DNA of 64,000 nt from Verticillium longisporum (GCA_019188255.1 JAETXT010000010.1:1550001-1614000), one strand, 5' to 3'. Positions 48,201 through 61,120 are shown, counted from the first letter of the stretch. The notes: a model not told the origin generated them from the letters alone. Program-made: numbers and translations.

Positions 48201-49909
48201 GCCACGCTTTGCCGGTTCATATCACTGGTCCCCATGCTGTCCGCCAGGCTTCGCGTCTCGACAGACACGGAGGAGTTGCGTTCCCAGGGTCTTGCCATTC
48301 GGGCCAGAGGACCACTGTTGGTCGAGGCAACCGTCTCACCCGAGATGGTCTGGCTGTCAGAGAGCACCGACGGCACAAAACTAGCCCTGACCTGCCTAGG
48401 GTCTGAGGAGGTAGTTTGGGTGAAGGAGCCGCTGCGGCGGGCCGTGCCATCGGCGGAACTGGCTCCTTCGCTCGAGGCGTCGGCCGCGTCCAAAATGTCG
48501 TTGGAGAGGTTGGACCCGTCTGAAAATCGATTGCTGGCGACCTTTTGGCTCATGGCGTGGCTCTTGGCAGATCGGTCGATGACCTTGAGCAGTTCGTTCC
48601 TCTCTTTGGATCGCCCGATCATCATGGTCGGGAGGATGAAGAAGGAGGAGATATCCTTCTCACCAATGGTCCACTTTTCGAGGGCCAGCCAGTCTCCCTG
48701 TTCCAGAAACTCCTGGACCTTGACGAGATCGTGGCGTAGACCGCTCGCCGAATGGTAGCGATCGGCCACGCGCATGGCCGTACACTTTTCGATGATGCGG
48801 CCGATCACAGACGGAAGGTCTTCCCTCACTTTCGACAGTCGGGGTATGCTTCCCTTGAGCACAGAGTGGACGATATCTAGAGGCGTATCACCATCAAAGA
48901 CGGGGTGTTGCGTCAGCATTGTCCACAGGACGACACCCAAAGAGTAAATGTCTGTCCTGCTGTCGGGCTCGGCGGGCATGCGTCCGGTCTGCTCGGGACT
49001 GATGTACAGCAGCTTGTTCTTCGCCCCGAGCTCCTTGGACAGGTTTGACCACGCCGAGCTCTGCAGTCTGTTCTCGAAGGACCTGGTGCCCGTACCGATG
49101 GCGGCGAGCTTGACGCGGTGCGTCTCGATATTGTAGTGGAAGGCGTCGGGCCTGATCTCGCCGTGCGTGGCGCCTTGGCCATAGTGCAGTATCTCCAGAC
49201 ACTGCGCGGCGCCAATGGCGAAGCGCAGAAACTCGGGCACGCCTATTGGCGGGTTGAGACTAAAGACCTCCTTTCTGTACGCCTCCCAATGGTCGTTGAC
49301 CTTGCGCGTGCTGTAAAAGGCCGGGCCGACGTCTATCAAGTCGAATATGGCATTGCGTCCGGGGTGCTGGTAGATGGCCACAATGATGGACCCGCGGTCT
49401 CCGGGCTGCGGCGTCAGGCGGACGAGGTCTATCGGCTTGACGATATGCTCTCCGTGGGGGTCAACGGATGTGATGAGGTGCTTGGTAATGTGGAAGGTTC
49501 TCTCTTCGCGGAGGACATGGTAGGATATGCGTGCAATGACGGGTTCTTCGGGGTAGAGGGTATCGGGGTTCGAAGTCGGCATGGGAGGCGATGCGGGCGA
49601 GAGCGAGGGGTCTTTGCTGGCGTCGGCCTGGGTCTCGGCGCCGATGATGCTGGGGGAGCTGTAATGCTCAGAGGGCGACGGGCGGCCGGACTGGAGCCTC
49701 GCCGCAGACCCAGGGCTCGAGACGGGATATGTCGTGGGCGGGGAGAAAGGCGACACGAACTTGGTGCCGACGACATGCCAGATGTCATAGGTTGTATGGA
49801 ACGGCGGATGACTGTCGTCCCAGGTGTAGCCGGCAATCTGGCGGAGTCGCTCGAAGAGGCGCGCCGGCGGATCATGCTGATCGTCGGGCATGATGGCGGC
49901 GTAGTCCAT
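42263..49909 (-). CDS. Group X-type hybrid histidine kinase (kinase-like, ATPase, GAF, HisKA, HATPase, REC)
   Basis: Single uninterrupted frame of 2,548 aa with the domain order of fungal group X sensors (Candida Chk1, fission yeast Mak2/Mak3), which act in peroxide and wall-stress phosphorelays. Residues about 170-400: Ser/Thr-kinase-like domain in which the HRD motif reads HGEIRPD, DFG is absent (KLAAIGTGT), and YISPEQTGRMP plus DIYSLGVVLW are kept, so catalysis is doubtful. Residue about 603: P-loop GVAGLGKSFLF, then CFVLDDLHFAD (Walker B). Then a long helical ATPase-associated region (to about 1640), GAF (about 1730-1870), a short coiled coil, HisKA FLANVSHELRTPLNG (His about 1962), HATPase (DTGIGIP, GGSGLGLSICKSL), REC (CIAEDNLINQ; VLLMDVQMPVLDG, Asp about 2289; IAKPV) and a disordered tail ending DRFFMG. 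Unlike four neighbours it has no frameshift. The start MDYAAIMPDD is the first good Met. Confidence 0.95.
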   Translation of the reverse strand: MDYAAIMPDDQHDPPARLFERLRQIAGYTWDDSHPPFHTTYDIWHVVGTKFVSPFSPPTTYPVSSPGSAARLQSGRPSPSEHYSSPSIIGAETQADASKDPSLSPASPPMPTSNPDTLYPEEPVIARISYHVLREERTFHITKHLITSVDPHGEHIVKPIDLVRLTPQPGDRGSIIVAIYQHPGRNAIFDLIDVGPAFYSTRKVNDHWEAYRKEVFSLNPPIGVPEFLRFAIGAAQCLEILHYGQGATHGEIRPDAFHYNIETHRVKLAAIGTGTRSFENRLQSSAWSNLSKELGAKNKLLYISPEQTGRMPAEPDSRTDIYSLGVVLWTMLTQHPVFDGDTPLDIVHSVLKGSIPRLSKVREDLPSVIGRIIEKCTAMRVADRYHSASGLRHDLVKVQEFLEQGDWLALEKWTIGEKDISSFFILPTMMIGRSKERNELLKVIDRSAKSHAMSQKVASNRFSDGSNLSNDILDAADASSEGASSADGTARRSGSFTQTTSSDPRQVRASFVPSVLSDSQTISGETVASTNSGPLARMARPWERNSSVSVETRSLADSMGTSDMNRQSVADSTASSLSRQLGSAKFRRRGHCEIITIEGVAGLGKSFLFQSVFAEARKRGYYVSAKFDNARRQAFGPLLKLLSSLFRQVFGEKHTDTPFHHALKHYIRPVWPMLAKALGLPEHLLGTIDNSTTRSPPTFQGSRNMRNSMKQGLSPDASPGLQPKNPGIPLQSSQDFLRAGTSTKNTRLMNTFLDVLRMITANKFVCFVLDDLHFADSESLELISQIISARMRMVIIVTYRPDEMTPDEVHSIVNSTEPDGKSKYCDHAADNHSCSTDFSRTGRPTITRIALAPLSEIDIVHYVAATLCRPKEDILPLALVIQSKTAGNPFYIREMLSACYRNKSIWYEYKDSNWHFDLDRLFDQFQTEGYDVLDTAFITQRLKELPPSARAILAWAALLGYSFSFELVSRLLTGEFQYTDDVACVDPNAEEVNTKYSNDEVIAGLQAAVNACILMPGETDDRFRFAHDRYIQASAALKECNARKMRFIIAQTLMKYYSTDARARDTASLHICESAELIKRRVRIREPFRTLLLECAATATENEARPTAAKYYATALDLLQQNPWTDGLEDVSYDETLQIHLRAAECSLYMNQEEEASRLLSILFEKGRTAIDKAPAYVLQSRIHTQAGDVAAACDSLEKCLRLMNVRLEEHPTYERCDREFERLAIKIQTMDKTELMQPAVSPDPTLPSIAAVMAETLSSAWWSNSLRFYSITLAMLDLHLTSGAFPQSGLVFLYFGIIALSRFNLVKLAVEAGDVCIEMLDRFRDPFSMARGYMVYAIFIGHVQFPVSVALTHLEGSVEYAATAGDRISSIMSAGLSAMLKFYASENLADVEAFAQYACEDVQGWKDDTRGGTLLIAVRQLCRAMQGKTRTRDAQHVLSDNVFNTLQYKSRLDTKILKGNRSILFFETLEIIPLFLFGHYDRAVEIGAACYENIDIMWSARNSRHLIFFYGLSLAGRMLHRLDDPRFNPDSLEAEKQECIQTLREFTRKIKEWSTYNDVNYASWYKILDAQICELSKDYGGAIMLYEEALDHAEEHNHTFDEALGNNLMAGVFVGRKARRSARAAMRDSAALYRQFGAVGVADHIEETHALLLHGPTRNPRTVDACVQTDFSSDAPPPHFRAMDGEESEDLPLAPSSALVDLKGERIGAWRGSVHLQAGAGAGLPALDMIDLHAILLSSQVISAVLNVDQLLETMCDVILQTCGGTATLAAIIVRDAQGWCLAASGDPERGAKAPESRELLSHTSLVAENVILYCTRFRETLFIPDILIDVRFGNVNEAWLQRNVLSKAIIAIPISRGAGNDGLLGVLYLEGEPGSFTDRNVSVLQLLVNQIGISYSNSLAMKAVEKVSKENESNVRALKSTVDQAREAEAKAKAAEAEAKRNVKLAEEAARAKSIFLANVSHELRTPLNGVIGNSELLRDSSLNREQLDMADSIRVSADLLLTVINDILDFSRMEADKMKLHVIAFNPEEMVREVVRAVSYSNRQKTQRKNVTITKDINLPPMLIYGDPIRLHQVLGNLINNSLKFTENGSITIGAQVDYDSNEKAVLTFKVQDTGIGIPQQQLEKLFQPFSQADASTARKYGGSGLGLSICKSLIETMMKGKIHLESQEGVGTMAWFTVTFDKATPDVNAGDAQTVKSPPIADRFTIPATPLNELAPNPFIHLTTIPKDQIRICIAEDNLINQNIAMKFSRRLGYTTVDAYENGQKALEALRTKAQEGQPYHVVLMDVQMPVLDGYEATKAIRSEPLEAVNKVLIIAMTASAIQGDREKCLAAGMNDYIAKPVRVDVLGRKLDNYIMPHTAATGPGSNTPVRPSPASGAFAPPPRLAAVPASASQTPPSSRTTPSPPAYPGFEGNGVAASAPIPIRDNPAYSRPSVVPLAPSQRSSETRLSDATDAPSVTPSQKRLTKKLTKSRTSSETNMISPLPPPPPPTQTQEKPEKTKGVLTKRPPQRQGTTSSADGVENVPLDAAQRNSASSSRDRFFMG

Positions 49910-51958
49910 GCGAAGCAGAGGCCGCAGAGGGCGAGCTCGGATGGCTGTGGGATGTGCTGTTCAGCAGTCCTAGAGGCAGGCGGTCGGCTCAGGTTGAGGA
50001 GGAACAGAGCATCACCTGGAGAAGCTCGTCGGCACAGGCATCCTCGTCGGACTGATACACGGTCTTCTGTGCGCCCGGCGGGGGAAGGCTCAAGAACCGA
50101 AGCGCTCAGCAGAGGTGTTGATGCTACAGGCGCTGCGTTGGGTGCGAGAATGTTTTGCGCGACCAGTGGCCGGATGTGGTCGGCGTCTGGTTCGGGGGTG
50201 GGCGATATGATCAAGAGAGCTAGAGCGGAGCCAAAGCCGAATCGCGGTTTGGGAGGTTGTTGCGTCTAGGTAGGTACCTGGGAAGCCAACAAGGCAGCGG
50301 AACTCCTCTCGAAAATCGATGTGAGGCCAGGGAAGAAGAGGCTCTGCTATGACGGCTCAGGACAGGCACAGGTACAATGTCTGGTCAATCAAGACGAGGA
50401 GGCACCTCACTCGCCAGCAGCAAACAAAACGCAGAGTTGAGAATCTTCGTGACTCCACCCTCTCTATTGGACGAGGACTGACGACTTGGCTCGCGAGGCA
50501 GGCGGGATCTGGGCCAGGGCAAGGGACACTGAACCTGGTCGTTGACCGACACCAGGTCTTGGGGCCTTTAGGTTAGGGCCCATTGGGGCATTAGGGGGGG
50601 TAGGGGCCTGGACGCTGAGGTCCTTAGGTGGTCCTTAGGTGCCTAGTCAGCCATCTTGAATCAGTCATTCGAAGGAGCGGCCGCTCGGCGTGTGAAGTGG
50701 GGGCGGCCTCCTCGGGTAGTGCCTGACGATTGCTTTGTCCTGCTGGGTCGGCTCTGCTGCCAGATGACGACTCCTTGTCCCCCTCCTCCCCCCGCCGCCT
50801 TGGAAGTGGCCCGGCAAAGACGAAGGTAATCAAACATGCTTTTCGTCGACATGGCAGCCCAGGACCAGAGGGACCAGAGCAGTCTCGTCTCTGCCATCAA
50901 TACCTTAACAATCGTCGTCCCTCTAACCCTGACCATCAGCACGGCCAAGTCGGCAAGCCAGGCAAGCCAGCACAACCCGGTCTCCTCGCCAGGGACATCT
51001 CATCTTACAGGCCAGAAGAGCAGCTGTCATTCAAATGCTTGCAGGCCAACCCTGAGTCTCTGATCGGCCGGCCCTGTCCCCACATCTTCGGATCGAATTC
51101 CTTTCTGTCATCAACCCAGGCACCCAGACAAAAAAAACCACACGATGCATGTCGATCCTGTCCCTGTTACTGCCCAACCGAACGTTGCGGCTCCTCTCGT
51201 GCCTTGTTTACAATAATGGCAAGGCAGGCAGGAGAAGGGGAAAAGAAAAATTCACGGAACCGGCATGATTAGCGTGTCGGCTTGCAGCTGGTCGCGTGTT
51301 CCAAGACGGTCTCTCCGTCCAGCCACTCTGACAACCTTCTCGAAACCTTCTTTCTCTCTCTCTCCTCACTCTCAAACACGCCCAGTAAAATGTCCTGACC
51401 TCGTACGTGTTGATAACATAAGCGGCCCAGACCTCCAATGCCCCATGCCTCGAACACACTGCAGTCTTGGCTTGTTGAGTTGTCGCCTTTGCTGGGTCGC
51501 GGTCCAGGTGAGACCTGCACATGTTTCGCAACGGAGCCGCATTCTGAGACCACCGAGTGTGGTGGATAACGTGCCCTGCTGCGAGAAGATCCAGCATACA
51601 ACAGTACGTCTGGAGGCAAAATGGCAAGGAGGGACGCAGTTGAGGCTTCACGACAATTCTTCATCTATCTAGCAGAGTCTTGGCATATCTATCAAACCTG
51701 ACCCAACAGTGGGCCATCCGCCATGCTTTCTACAAATCCATCAACATCATGCCTATGACGCTTGTGCTTGCCTCCTGGCAAGCGTACCAATCCCATGTAT
51801 CCTCAAAGCATGCATCATCACGCGGGTCCCCTTCCCGGAGTGCCTCTCCCATCCGAATCGTCCCTTCCAGCCAGGTCCCACAGCTGCTTGCTGTTCGCGT
51901 CCCACGCCGACTCTTTTAAGTCGCCCCGCCGGCCGGGCTCACCTCGATATTAAGTAGT
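49910..51958. other. Intergenic between kinase start and mutase 3' end
   Basis: It contains TAGGTAGGTACC near 50264-50279 and CCTTAGGT repeats near 50620-50650. The open frames here include low-complexity ones and lack family resemblance. No gene is supported. Confidence 0.5.
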
Positions 51959-53884
<1,926 letters not shown>

Positions 53885-56800
53885 GGTGGGGAAGATGTCC
53901 TTTTGCTTTGGGAAGGTGGGGGAGAAGGAGTGGCGGTATGCTTCACGACGATGGACGTGTGTGAAGACGGAGACAAGATTCAAGCAGCAGACAGAGCTGT
54001 GAGAAGAAAGGACGTGAGGTTCTGCGAGAGGCGAGAGTCTAGAGGACCAGCAAAGGAGAATCGAATTGAGGGGTGTATTGGCACGTTGCCGTAGATATTG
54101 AAGTGGGCTTTAGGCTGGGAGGAGGAAAAAGGAGGTGCCCTGCGCAGCCAGCGCAGCTAGCTCTGCGGCAACAGAAGGAGGGGCCCAGATTTATTTTTCT
54201 GCAGGGGTCATGAGAGGCCGGGGGTCGATGGTGGGCGGGCAGGGACGCCGGGGCCAGACGCCAGACGCCAGGAGAAGTAGTTGCCCAACCCTTCCTTGCC
54301 TTCCCAGGTGATGATGCGGGTACCGTGGACTTGTACTGGTATACGGGCAAGGGCAAGTACCTACCACCTACCACCTATTTCCAGGTGTGAGCCCCACTAC
54401 TGCCACCACGACTGTGACCACCACATCGACTACTGCCACCGCCCGGGTTTCTCCTCCACCCCCTTCCCCCGCCGCCTGCGCGCTTCTCTGTAACTGCTAT
54501 CCTCTGCAAGTTCTGGACCCTCTTCTGGTCATACCTCGACGAGTCACCTAATTTCTACGGTCGCGTCACGCTATCACGACTGTCTACCTTGTGGGGGCAG
54601 GGCACAAGTATCGGCAGAGCTTCTGGCCGCCGATGGGGGCCTTGCTGTGCAGCGGACGCAAGTAACCTTCGTTGTCGTGGCTTCAATGAAGGCAATGAAG
54701 GTAATAAGATGAAACAAGTTGCGAGAGCCAAGCATCGAAAACCATCCCAAGAGAAAGCGGATACAATGCAGTGCCTGGCCTTTCCCTGCAATGAGCACAC
54801 AGCTTGAGCAACCGCCCAGCACAGCATACTAAAGTACGCCAAGTTTGGGGCGGACGAGCATCCATGCGCTGTCGACGATCCGCGGCTCACGCCATGCCCA
54901 CCTCGCACATACTGATAGACGGCTTTTGTTGTGGGGGATGGCAAACAACTACGGTACCTTTCCCACTGCGACGGTACACGGCGACCTACCGCATCAACTC
55001 TGGCCATCGATTCACCGCTCACACAGATCTGGCTGACGCTTGAACAGCCTCCCTGGGTACTGTGCTGTCGCGCGCTTGCCATAGCCAAACGATGGGCACT
55101 CGAGTCAGATTCACCACTCTGATGCCGCTCTCGCCGGAGGTTGATCCCCATTGTTTGACCGCTTCTTGGTCCAAGGGGACCGTGGCAGGTTGGACTGGCA
55201 TCAAAGATCGCGCCTACGAAGTCAAATTCGGCCCCTCGCCCCGTCTGGCAGTTGGTCGCCTGAGATGGCTTTGCCTATGCATGTAACCCACTAGTCCTCC
55301 ATCTCGCTGGATAATAACGAGGAAACAATCTCATCAAACGTAGCTCGGTCCATCGACGCCTCTCTTCAGCCAACCTATTCGTTTTACGTCGATGGTTCCC
55401 GGCCTGCCACGAGTCTGATAACGAACCCTGCTAAGCGCAATCTCATGGAAATTGATGTCAATTACCCACGCCCAGGCCTCATCCGCCGCCGCTGCATGTC
55501 ACCGTGGCACGACTTCGGCTTCGACGCCCCTGGCACGTAACGTTGTTCACCCTGTGCGCCTCATTTGTCTGAATTCGAGAAACGTCTGCCCAAAAGAGAC
55601 GGTCACTGCGAGGACCAGCACCAGCTGGTGGTCAAATCAAGCCAATACAAGCCCAAGATTCGCCCACGGGTATCTCGATAGCCACCCATATTTTAACACC
55701 AGTGCCGAATGCGGTCGCAGGGTCTGTCTGGCCAGGGACGTTCAGACATACTCTTCGTCTTTCTGACGACATACCCTCACCGTATTGGAAAATACGCTTC
55801 GTCCACGGGATAATGATGCCAGTTCAGCCGTCTCCCACCACCCGCCCTGTCGAGACAATCTGCTTCATCTCATCATTCAGCGGTTGCAATCAATCGCCAT
55901 CGTACGCTAGGGAGGATGGCAGTGCAATTGATCTCCCCCCTGATCTTCAAGCATTGATCACACATCACCATCCGCCCCGGGGCCGGTGTGCTTGGGTTAT
56001 GCCAGAATGCTTTGCAGATTGTGATGATGACTCGTGAATCCCGACACCGTCTCCTGATCTATCCACAACCTTTGAAACATGGCCACTGGGTCTGGTGTAG
56101 ATCGGATCATCGACAACGCGCGGCATGTACGTGCAGCGTGTGTCAAGGCCCGACCAAGGCAGGCAAATGGCAAAGCAGTCGAGTCTGCTTCATGTCAGCC
56201 ATGACATGCCTGCAGCAGCACACCGTGTCGCGTGTTTAAACTGCCCCGTACCTGACTAACCTGTTCGGAAAGTGCTTAGCATTCGACTACCGACCTTGTC
56301 GTGCCACCCGCGACCAGGCTGAGAGCACGTTCTTCGATTGAGGTCTTGGCCTGGTTCCCCTACCATGCATCCTGGGTGAGGCGCCACGCAGCTCGAAGCC
56401 AAGACCGCATCTACGAGCCTTCAGGACGGTTATATCTCCGAAGCGAAGACTCTCGGCCCCCGCTATGGCCATACCGAACTGGCTCGACCTCGACAGCCTT
56501 TCCATGAACCCTCAAGCGACTAGTAGTGTCCCGATACGTGACTGGATTAGGGTTGACAGCCTGCGATTCATCTCGATGGCGTACATGGTTGATCCTTTCG
56601 ATCGTGCTATGCGATCATCCCTTGACAGAGAGATGGTTTGCGGACGACGATACCCTCGCCTGGCTTAACTAGTCCAATTCAGGCTGTCAAAGAAGTCACA
56701 TCGAAGCTAAAACAAGGGACGGCGCGAGTGGGCATACGGAAGCCCCGGTTTGCGACAATACAGCGACAGCATACCAGACTCAAAACTACTTGCTAGACAA

Positions 56801-58371
56801 AATAAGAGTCGAGGCGTCCTTGGCACCCATTGGTTACCTGGCTTGGTATTTGAAGAGATGGCCACCCGTTCCGAAGGTTCCAAGAATGCCAACCGGAGAA
56901 CATTGCATCGTGATGCTTTTGACCAAGAGAAAAAACCACGAAGGCTATCGACCATAGGGTTCGGTGTTGGTGATATAATTCGCGCACATTGCCTCGGCAG
57001 AAATGCTGTAGGACAGTTGGTGTCAATAATTGACAGCCTATCGACAACCCATTATTTGCCCGAAGGATATCTATCAGTGTTGTGAGAGCTTCATACATCA
57101 CGAGTTCAAGTCCCTATACGGTGCTGACTTGACAAAAATAGAGTCAACCGAGACTGCGTTCGGCCCCCACACCCCGGTCCCAGCCAGGCAGCTGGAAACT
57201 TCATGACTGACGACGGCGAGGATATTACTTGTTCGTAATTGGGCGGGTCTGTTGCGTGGTCGTCTCGTGTTCCTGGCCGTTTGACGTTCTTTGTCGTCGT
57301 GGCCGTAATCCCAAAAGAGCTCGTGACGGGAGAGGCGTCGGCCACTTTACCCATCCCAGGGCAGCGCATCAAGCAAAAATTAGCAGCAACCGTAATACTG
57401 TAAGTTGCGAACACGGTAGTCAGTTTCTGCCTCCCCCCCAAAATGCTCCCTTGCCATGTTTGCTCCTCCCCTCCCCTCCTCCCCCCTTTGCTAGGGGGCG
57501 CGCCGAAAAAAGGGAGTTCCGGCGTGCCGACCAGTCCTAAGCGACTCGTGGCAAGCCATGCTGGAACGGATTGAGGCTGTGCTTCCCGCGACGTGTTTCC
57601 CAGCAACCCCCTGAACGGCGGGCGGACGGGAGGAGAGGGACACACATGGTCGTCGCCAAATCGCAGTGTAACTGCCCATTGGACGCTGTCCTGTCATCTC
57701 GCTCACGCTCACGGCTGTTGATCTTCGCCCTCGGCGCCCGGTGACATCTTCACAAGAACAATGAGAGCGAGCAGCACTGCACCGAAATGATGGGCGTAAA
57801 CAATGACGAACCAGTGTATCACCACGAACACACCACACCGGCCTGCTTCCAATCTGGAGGCCAGGCAAAAGGCGCTTGCGGCTTCGGAACAAGCAGCAGA
57901 TCCACGGGATAGTCGTCCGCTAGGTTGGCAGCTCAAACACAGGGCACAGGGCATAGGGCCACAAGGGGCACCGTCGCACGCTGCATTAATAAGGGGTGGG
58001 GGGCGAGATCTGCGGAATGGGCTCGACTCGTGAAGGGAATCCTGGCTCTCTGGACAGTCGGCGCATGATGATCGTCTAGTACCGAGTACATCGGACGTTG
58101 AATGGAGTAGGCACCAAGGGATGCCACGGGCCAGGGATGCCAACGATATCGGGATTTCTCTTCGTCCCTTCGTTGTAGAGTGGACAGACAGCCAGGGAGC
58201 ACGGCTCAGACTGGGGGTCGATGGAGCTTGTATCCGCTTGACGAGATGGAGAGAAACATCAAGGTGAAGGATCGCAATCAAGCGAGCTGTGAGCATGGAG
58301 GGGAACGTGATGGACGGCAAGGCATCAGGTCAGTGGATCTGATGCAAGGCGTACACAGCACCAAGCATCGA

Positions 58372-58416
58372 CAGGTACCTATCTTACCTTACCTAAGGTA
58401 GGTACCGTACCTTAGC
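58372..58416. repeat. Palindromic ACCTTACCTAAGGTAGGTACC tract
   Basis: Inverted arrangement of ACCTTACCT and AGGTAGGTACC, able to form a hairpin. It belongs to the dispersed intergenic motif family described under findings. Confidence 0.7.
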
Positions 58417-59239
58417 ACATAGTACATCGAAGGGGACGGGGGAGAAGGGGGGAAGGGGGGAGGTCCGTTGCCCCCTGAAGCGGACCCTCTTTTTGGCTGG
58501 CAGCCCCTAAGAGCACTAATCTCAGGCCCATCCAGCCCCTGGGAAGATGAGGCGCAGGCACCGATGATGAGAGGGCCAGATCACAGCAACAGGTGGGAAG
58601 CGTCGATTGGATTGGCCAACGGACAACCCTCTGGCTGGGCTTATCGGGGTAGCTCATCCAATGATGGGCAATTTGACCAGAATTTTCCCTTTCCATTTGC
58701 CAGCCAGTTGAGTTGGTTGGCAGGGCCCCTCGCTCGTGCCGTCCACTGGGGCATGCACGCGCATCTCATCCACCGTTCCACGTCTCCATCGAATCTCGTC
58801 TCCTGGACCCTCTCAGCCTCTCCTGCTCCTCCCCCTGGTCGACCGTCTCTGCTATCCCGTCTTTCCATCCCACCCCTCCCCTCCCCCCGTTTACAGTACA
58901 TGGTAGTAGGCTCCTCCCATTCCCACACAAATCTCCATCCAAACCACTACCAAGCACCAAGATTACCGGCCGACACAGAGCTGGACCGGGTCTCTCTCTC
59001 ACACACAAACGCGCGCGCAGACTCGTGCACCGCAGTCTTTCTTCTTCGCTCCTTCTTCTTCTCCTTCTTCCTGCTCCTGTTCCACCCCCTCTGACCCTGC
59101 GAACGAGGACGACGCTGACAAGCTTTTCCCGCCCGGCTTCAGCTCAGACTCCCGCTACTGTACCGCTATTGCCACGTCCATTCTCGGTACCTACAAAGCA
59201 CACGTTTGTACATCTGCAGCTTTTTTTTTTTGCAAGGGA

Positions 59240-59257
59240 CCCCCCCCCCCCCCCCCC
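59240..59257. repeat. C18 homopolymer with nearby T11
   Basis: Eighteen C (59240-59257), preceded by eleven T (59221-59231), 0.3 kb upstream of the transporter start codon, probably in its leader or promoter. Confidence 0.9.
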
Positions 59258-59556
59258 GATTTGCATTCTGTTAAGGGACCTGCCCCACGGCCCCCTTTGA
59301 CAAGTGCTTGGCTCGTCCTGTCCACTCGCTTTCCCCCTTCCACACACACCCCCAAAACCAATCTACCACTTGTTTGCGCGTCTTACTTCTCTCGGCCACG
59401 ACCTAAATTTCGTCCCTCGACATCGACTGGCAACGACATCGCCGACCAAGACGACGACCACGATCACCAGGCGTACCCGAAGGTCACCTCTTTGCCGACC
59501 ATCTCGTCCTCCTCTCTTCCGCATCCTCCCCATCGGTACACATCTCATCCACCACA

Positions 59557-61120
59557 ATGTCTGTCGCCGACGAGAAGACGCGGATTTCTGGCGATGTGCC
59601 GCGCACCGAGGGCCCCATCCTCCCAACCAACAATGCCCAAGCCGAGAAGCTGCAACAAAAGGCTCAGTCCAACGCCATTCACCCTGCCCTCTACGTCATG
59701 TGAGTATCTCGAGCAATCACCGCGAGCGAAAAAGGCCACAGTGCCACGGCGATGAACAATGGCTGACGGTGCAACGCCTGCAGTGTCTGGATCTCCCTCT
59801 CGTCCTCCGTCATTCTCTTCAACAAATGGATCCTCGATACCCTCAACTTCCGTGAGCCTCCTCCCTCCACAGCATGTCCTTCATCGCCAGCGTGAATTGA
59901 TCTAACGCAAAAAACCCCCCTCCAGGCTACCCTGTCATCCTGACCACCTACCACCTTTCTTTCGCTACCCTCATGACCCAGATCCTCGCTCGATGGACTC
60001 ACCTCCTTGACGGCCGCAAGACGGTCAAGATGACCGGCCGTGTCTACGTGCGGGCCATTGTCCCCATCGGCCTCTTCTTCAGCTTGAGTTTGATCTGCGG
60101 CAACCTGACCTACCTCTACCTCTCTGTCGCCTTCATCCAGATGCTCAAGGTAAGACTTCTTCCACTTGAAGATGCAATCGACAGGCCTTGTCCGAGATCT
60201 TATCTGATTGTTCTTTCTCGATAGGCTACTACTCCTGTTGCTGTCCTCCTTGCCGGTTGGTCGCTTGGCGTGTCTACGCCCAACATGAAGGTCTTCCTCA
60301 ATGTTTCCGTCATCGTTGTCGGTGTGATTATTGCTTCGATTGGCGAGATTGAGTTTGTCTGGGTCGGTGTCATCTTCCAGATCGGCGGTGTCATCTTCGA
60401 GGCTCTGCGTCTGACCATGGTGCAACGCCTTCTGAGCTCGGCCGACTACAAGATGGACCCCCTGGTCTCTCTGTACTACTTCGCGCCCATCTGCGCCGCC
60501 ATGAACCTCGCTGTTGCGCTCGTTTGGGAGATTCCTCGCTGCTCCATGGCCGAGGTCTACCACGTCGGCCTCAGCACCTTCTTCCTCAACGGCATGTGTG
60601 CGTTCCTCCTGAACGTCTCTGTCGTTTTCCTGGTATGTTCTCCCCTTGCGCATAACGCACCTTTTTCTTGTCAACGCTAACAACGGCGACACAGATCGGC
60701 AAGACCTCTTCCCTGGTGCTCACCCTCTGCGGTGTGCTCAAGGACGTCATGCTCGTCGCTGCTTCCATGATGATCTGGGGCACCAAGGTCTCCGCCCTGC
60801 AGTTCTTCGGCTACACCATCGCTCTCGGTGGCATGGTCTTCTACAAGCTCGGTTACGAGCAGCTCCGTGGCTACATTGGCGAGGGTTCCCGCCAGTGGGC
60901 CGAGTTCGGCCAGCGCAAGCCCGTTCTTCGGAAGCTGGCTGTCCTCATCATGTCGGTCTTCACGTTCATCTGGCTCCTCAGCCAGGTTGCGCCAACCTAC
61001 GCCCCCGAGTACGACCCCACAAGCTTGTCAACGGCATGCACAGCGTTAGTGATCGTCTGGGCTCCGACAGGCTGTAAGAAAGGGGTCTACCGGCTAGGCA
61101 ACATGACTTTCCCCACCTAA
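59557..61120 (+). CDS. Triose-phosphate/nucleotide-sugar transporter family protein (TPT, DMT superfamily), probable 3' frameshift
   Basis: Multi-pass antiporter-like protein, probably of the Golgi; substrate not determinable here. Exons: 59557-59699, 59784-59851, 59926-60149, 60225-60632 and 60695-61120, with introns GTGAGT, GTGAGC, GTAAGA and GTATGT. The N-terminus MSVADEKTRISGD is cytosolic. About ten helices follow, including IVWISLSSSVILFNKWILD, YLYLSVAFIQMLKATTPVAV (family LK-T-P signature) and ALRLTMVQRLLSS. As read, the frame ends in an odd tail (TACTALVIVWAPTGCKK.., 422 aa). A missing C in CCCC at 61015-61018 would instead give YDPHKLVNGMHSVSDRLGSD and a stop at 61075-61077 (408 aa), a hydrophilic tail more typical of the family. 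The position near the mutase gene makes UDP-Galf a candidate substrate, by analogy with the adjacent mutase-transporter pair of aspergilli; this is inference. Confidence 0.85.

Larger units (their letters stand above)
53885..59556. other. 5.7-kb region between divergent mutase and transporter genes
   Basis: No gene was recognised. It contains palindromic TACCTA/GGTACC tracts (about 54355-54384 and 58372-58416), a pyrimidine-rich leader from about 58760 towards the transporter, a T11 run (59221-59231) and a C18 run (59240-59257). Open frames are short or low-complexity. Confidence 0.5.

Noticed and set aside
49429..50214. Additional 5' coding exon for the group X kinase
   Set aside because: The open frame overlaps the kinase in another frame and has Pro/Ser/Arg-rich composition with no junction supporting a join.
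50569..50650. Telomere-like TTAGGG tract
   Set aside because: Single TTAGGG-like words within CCTTAGGT repeats, with no array and ordinary genes on both sides.
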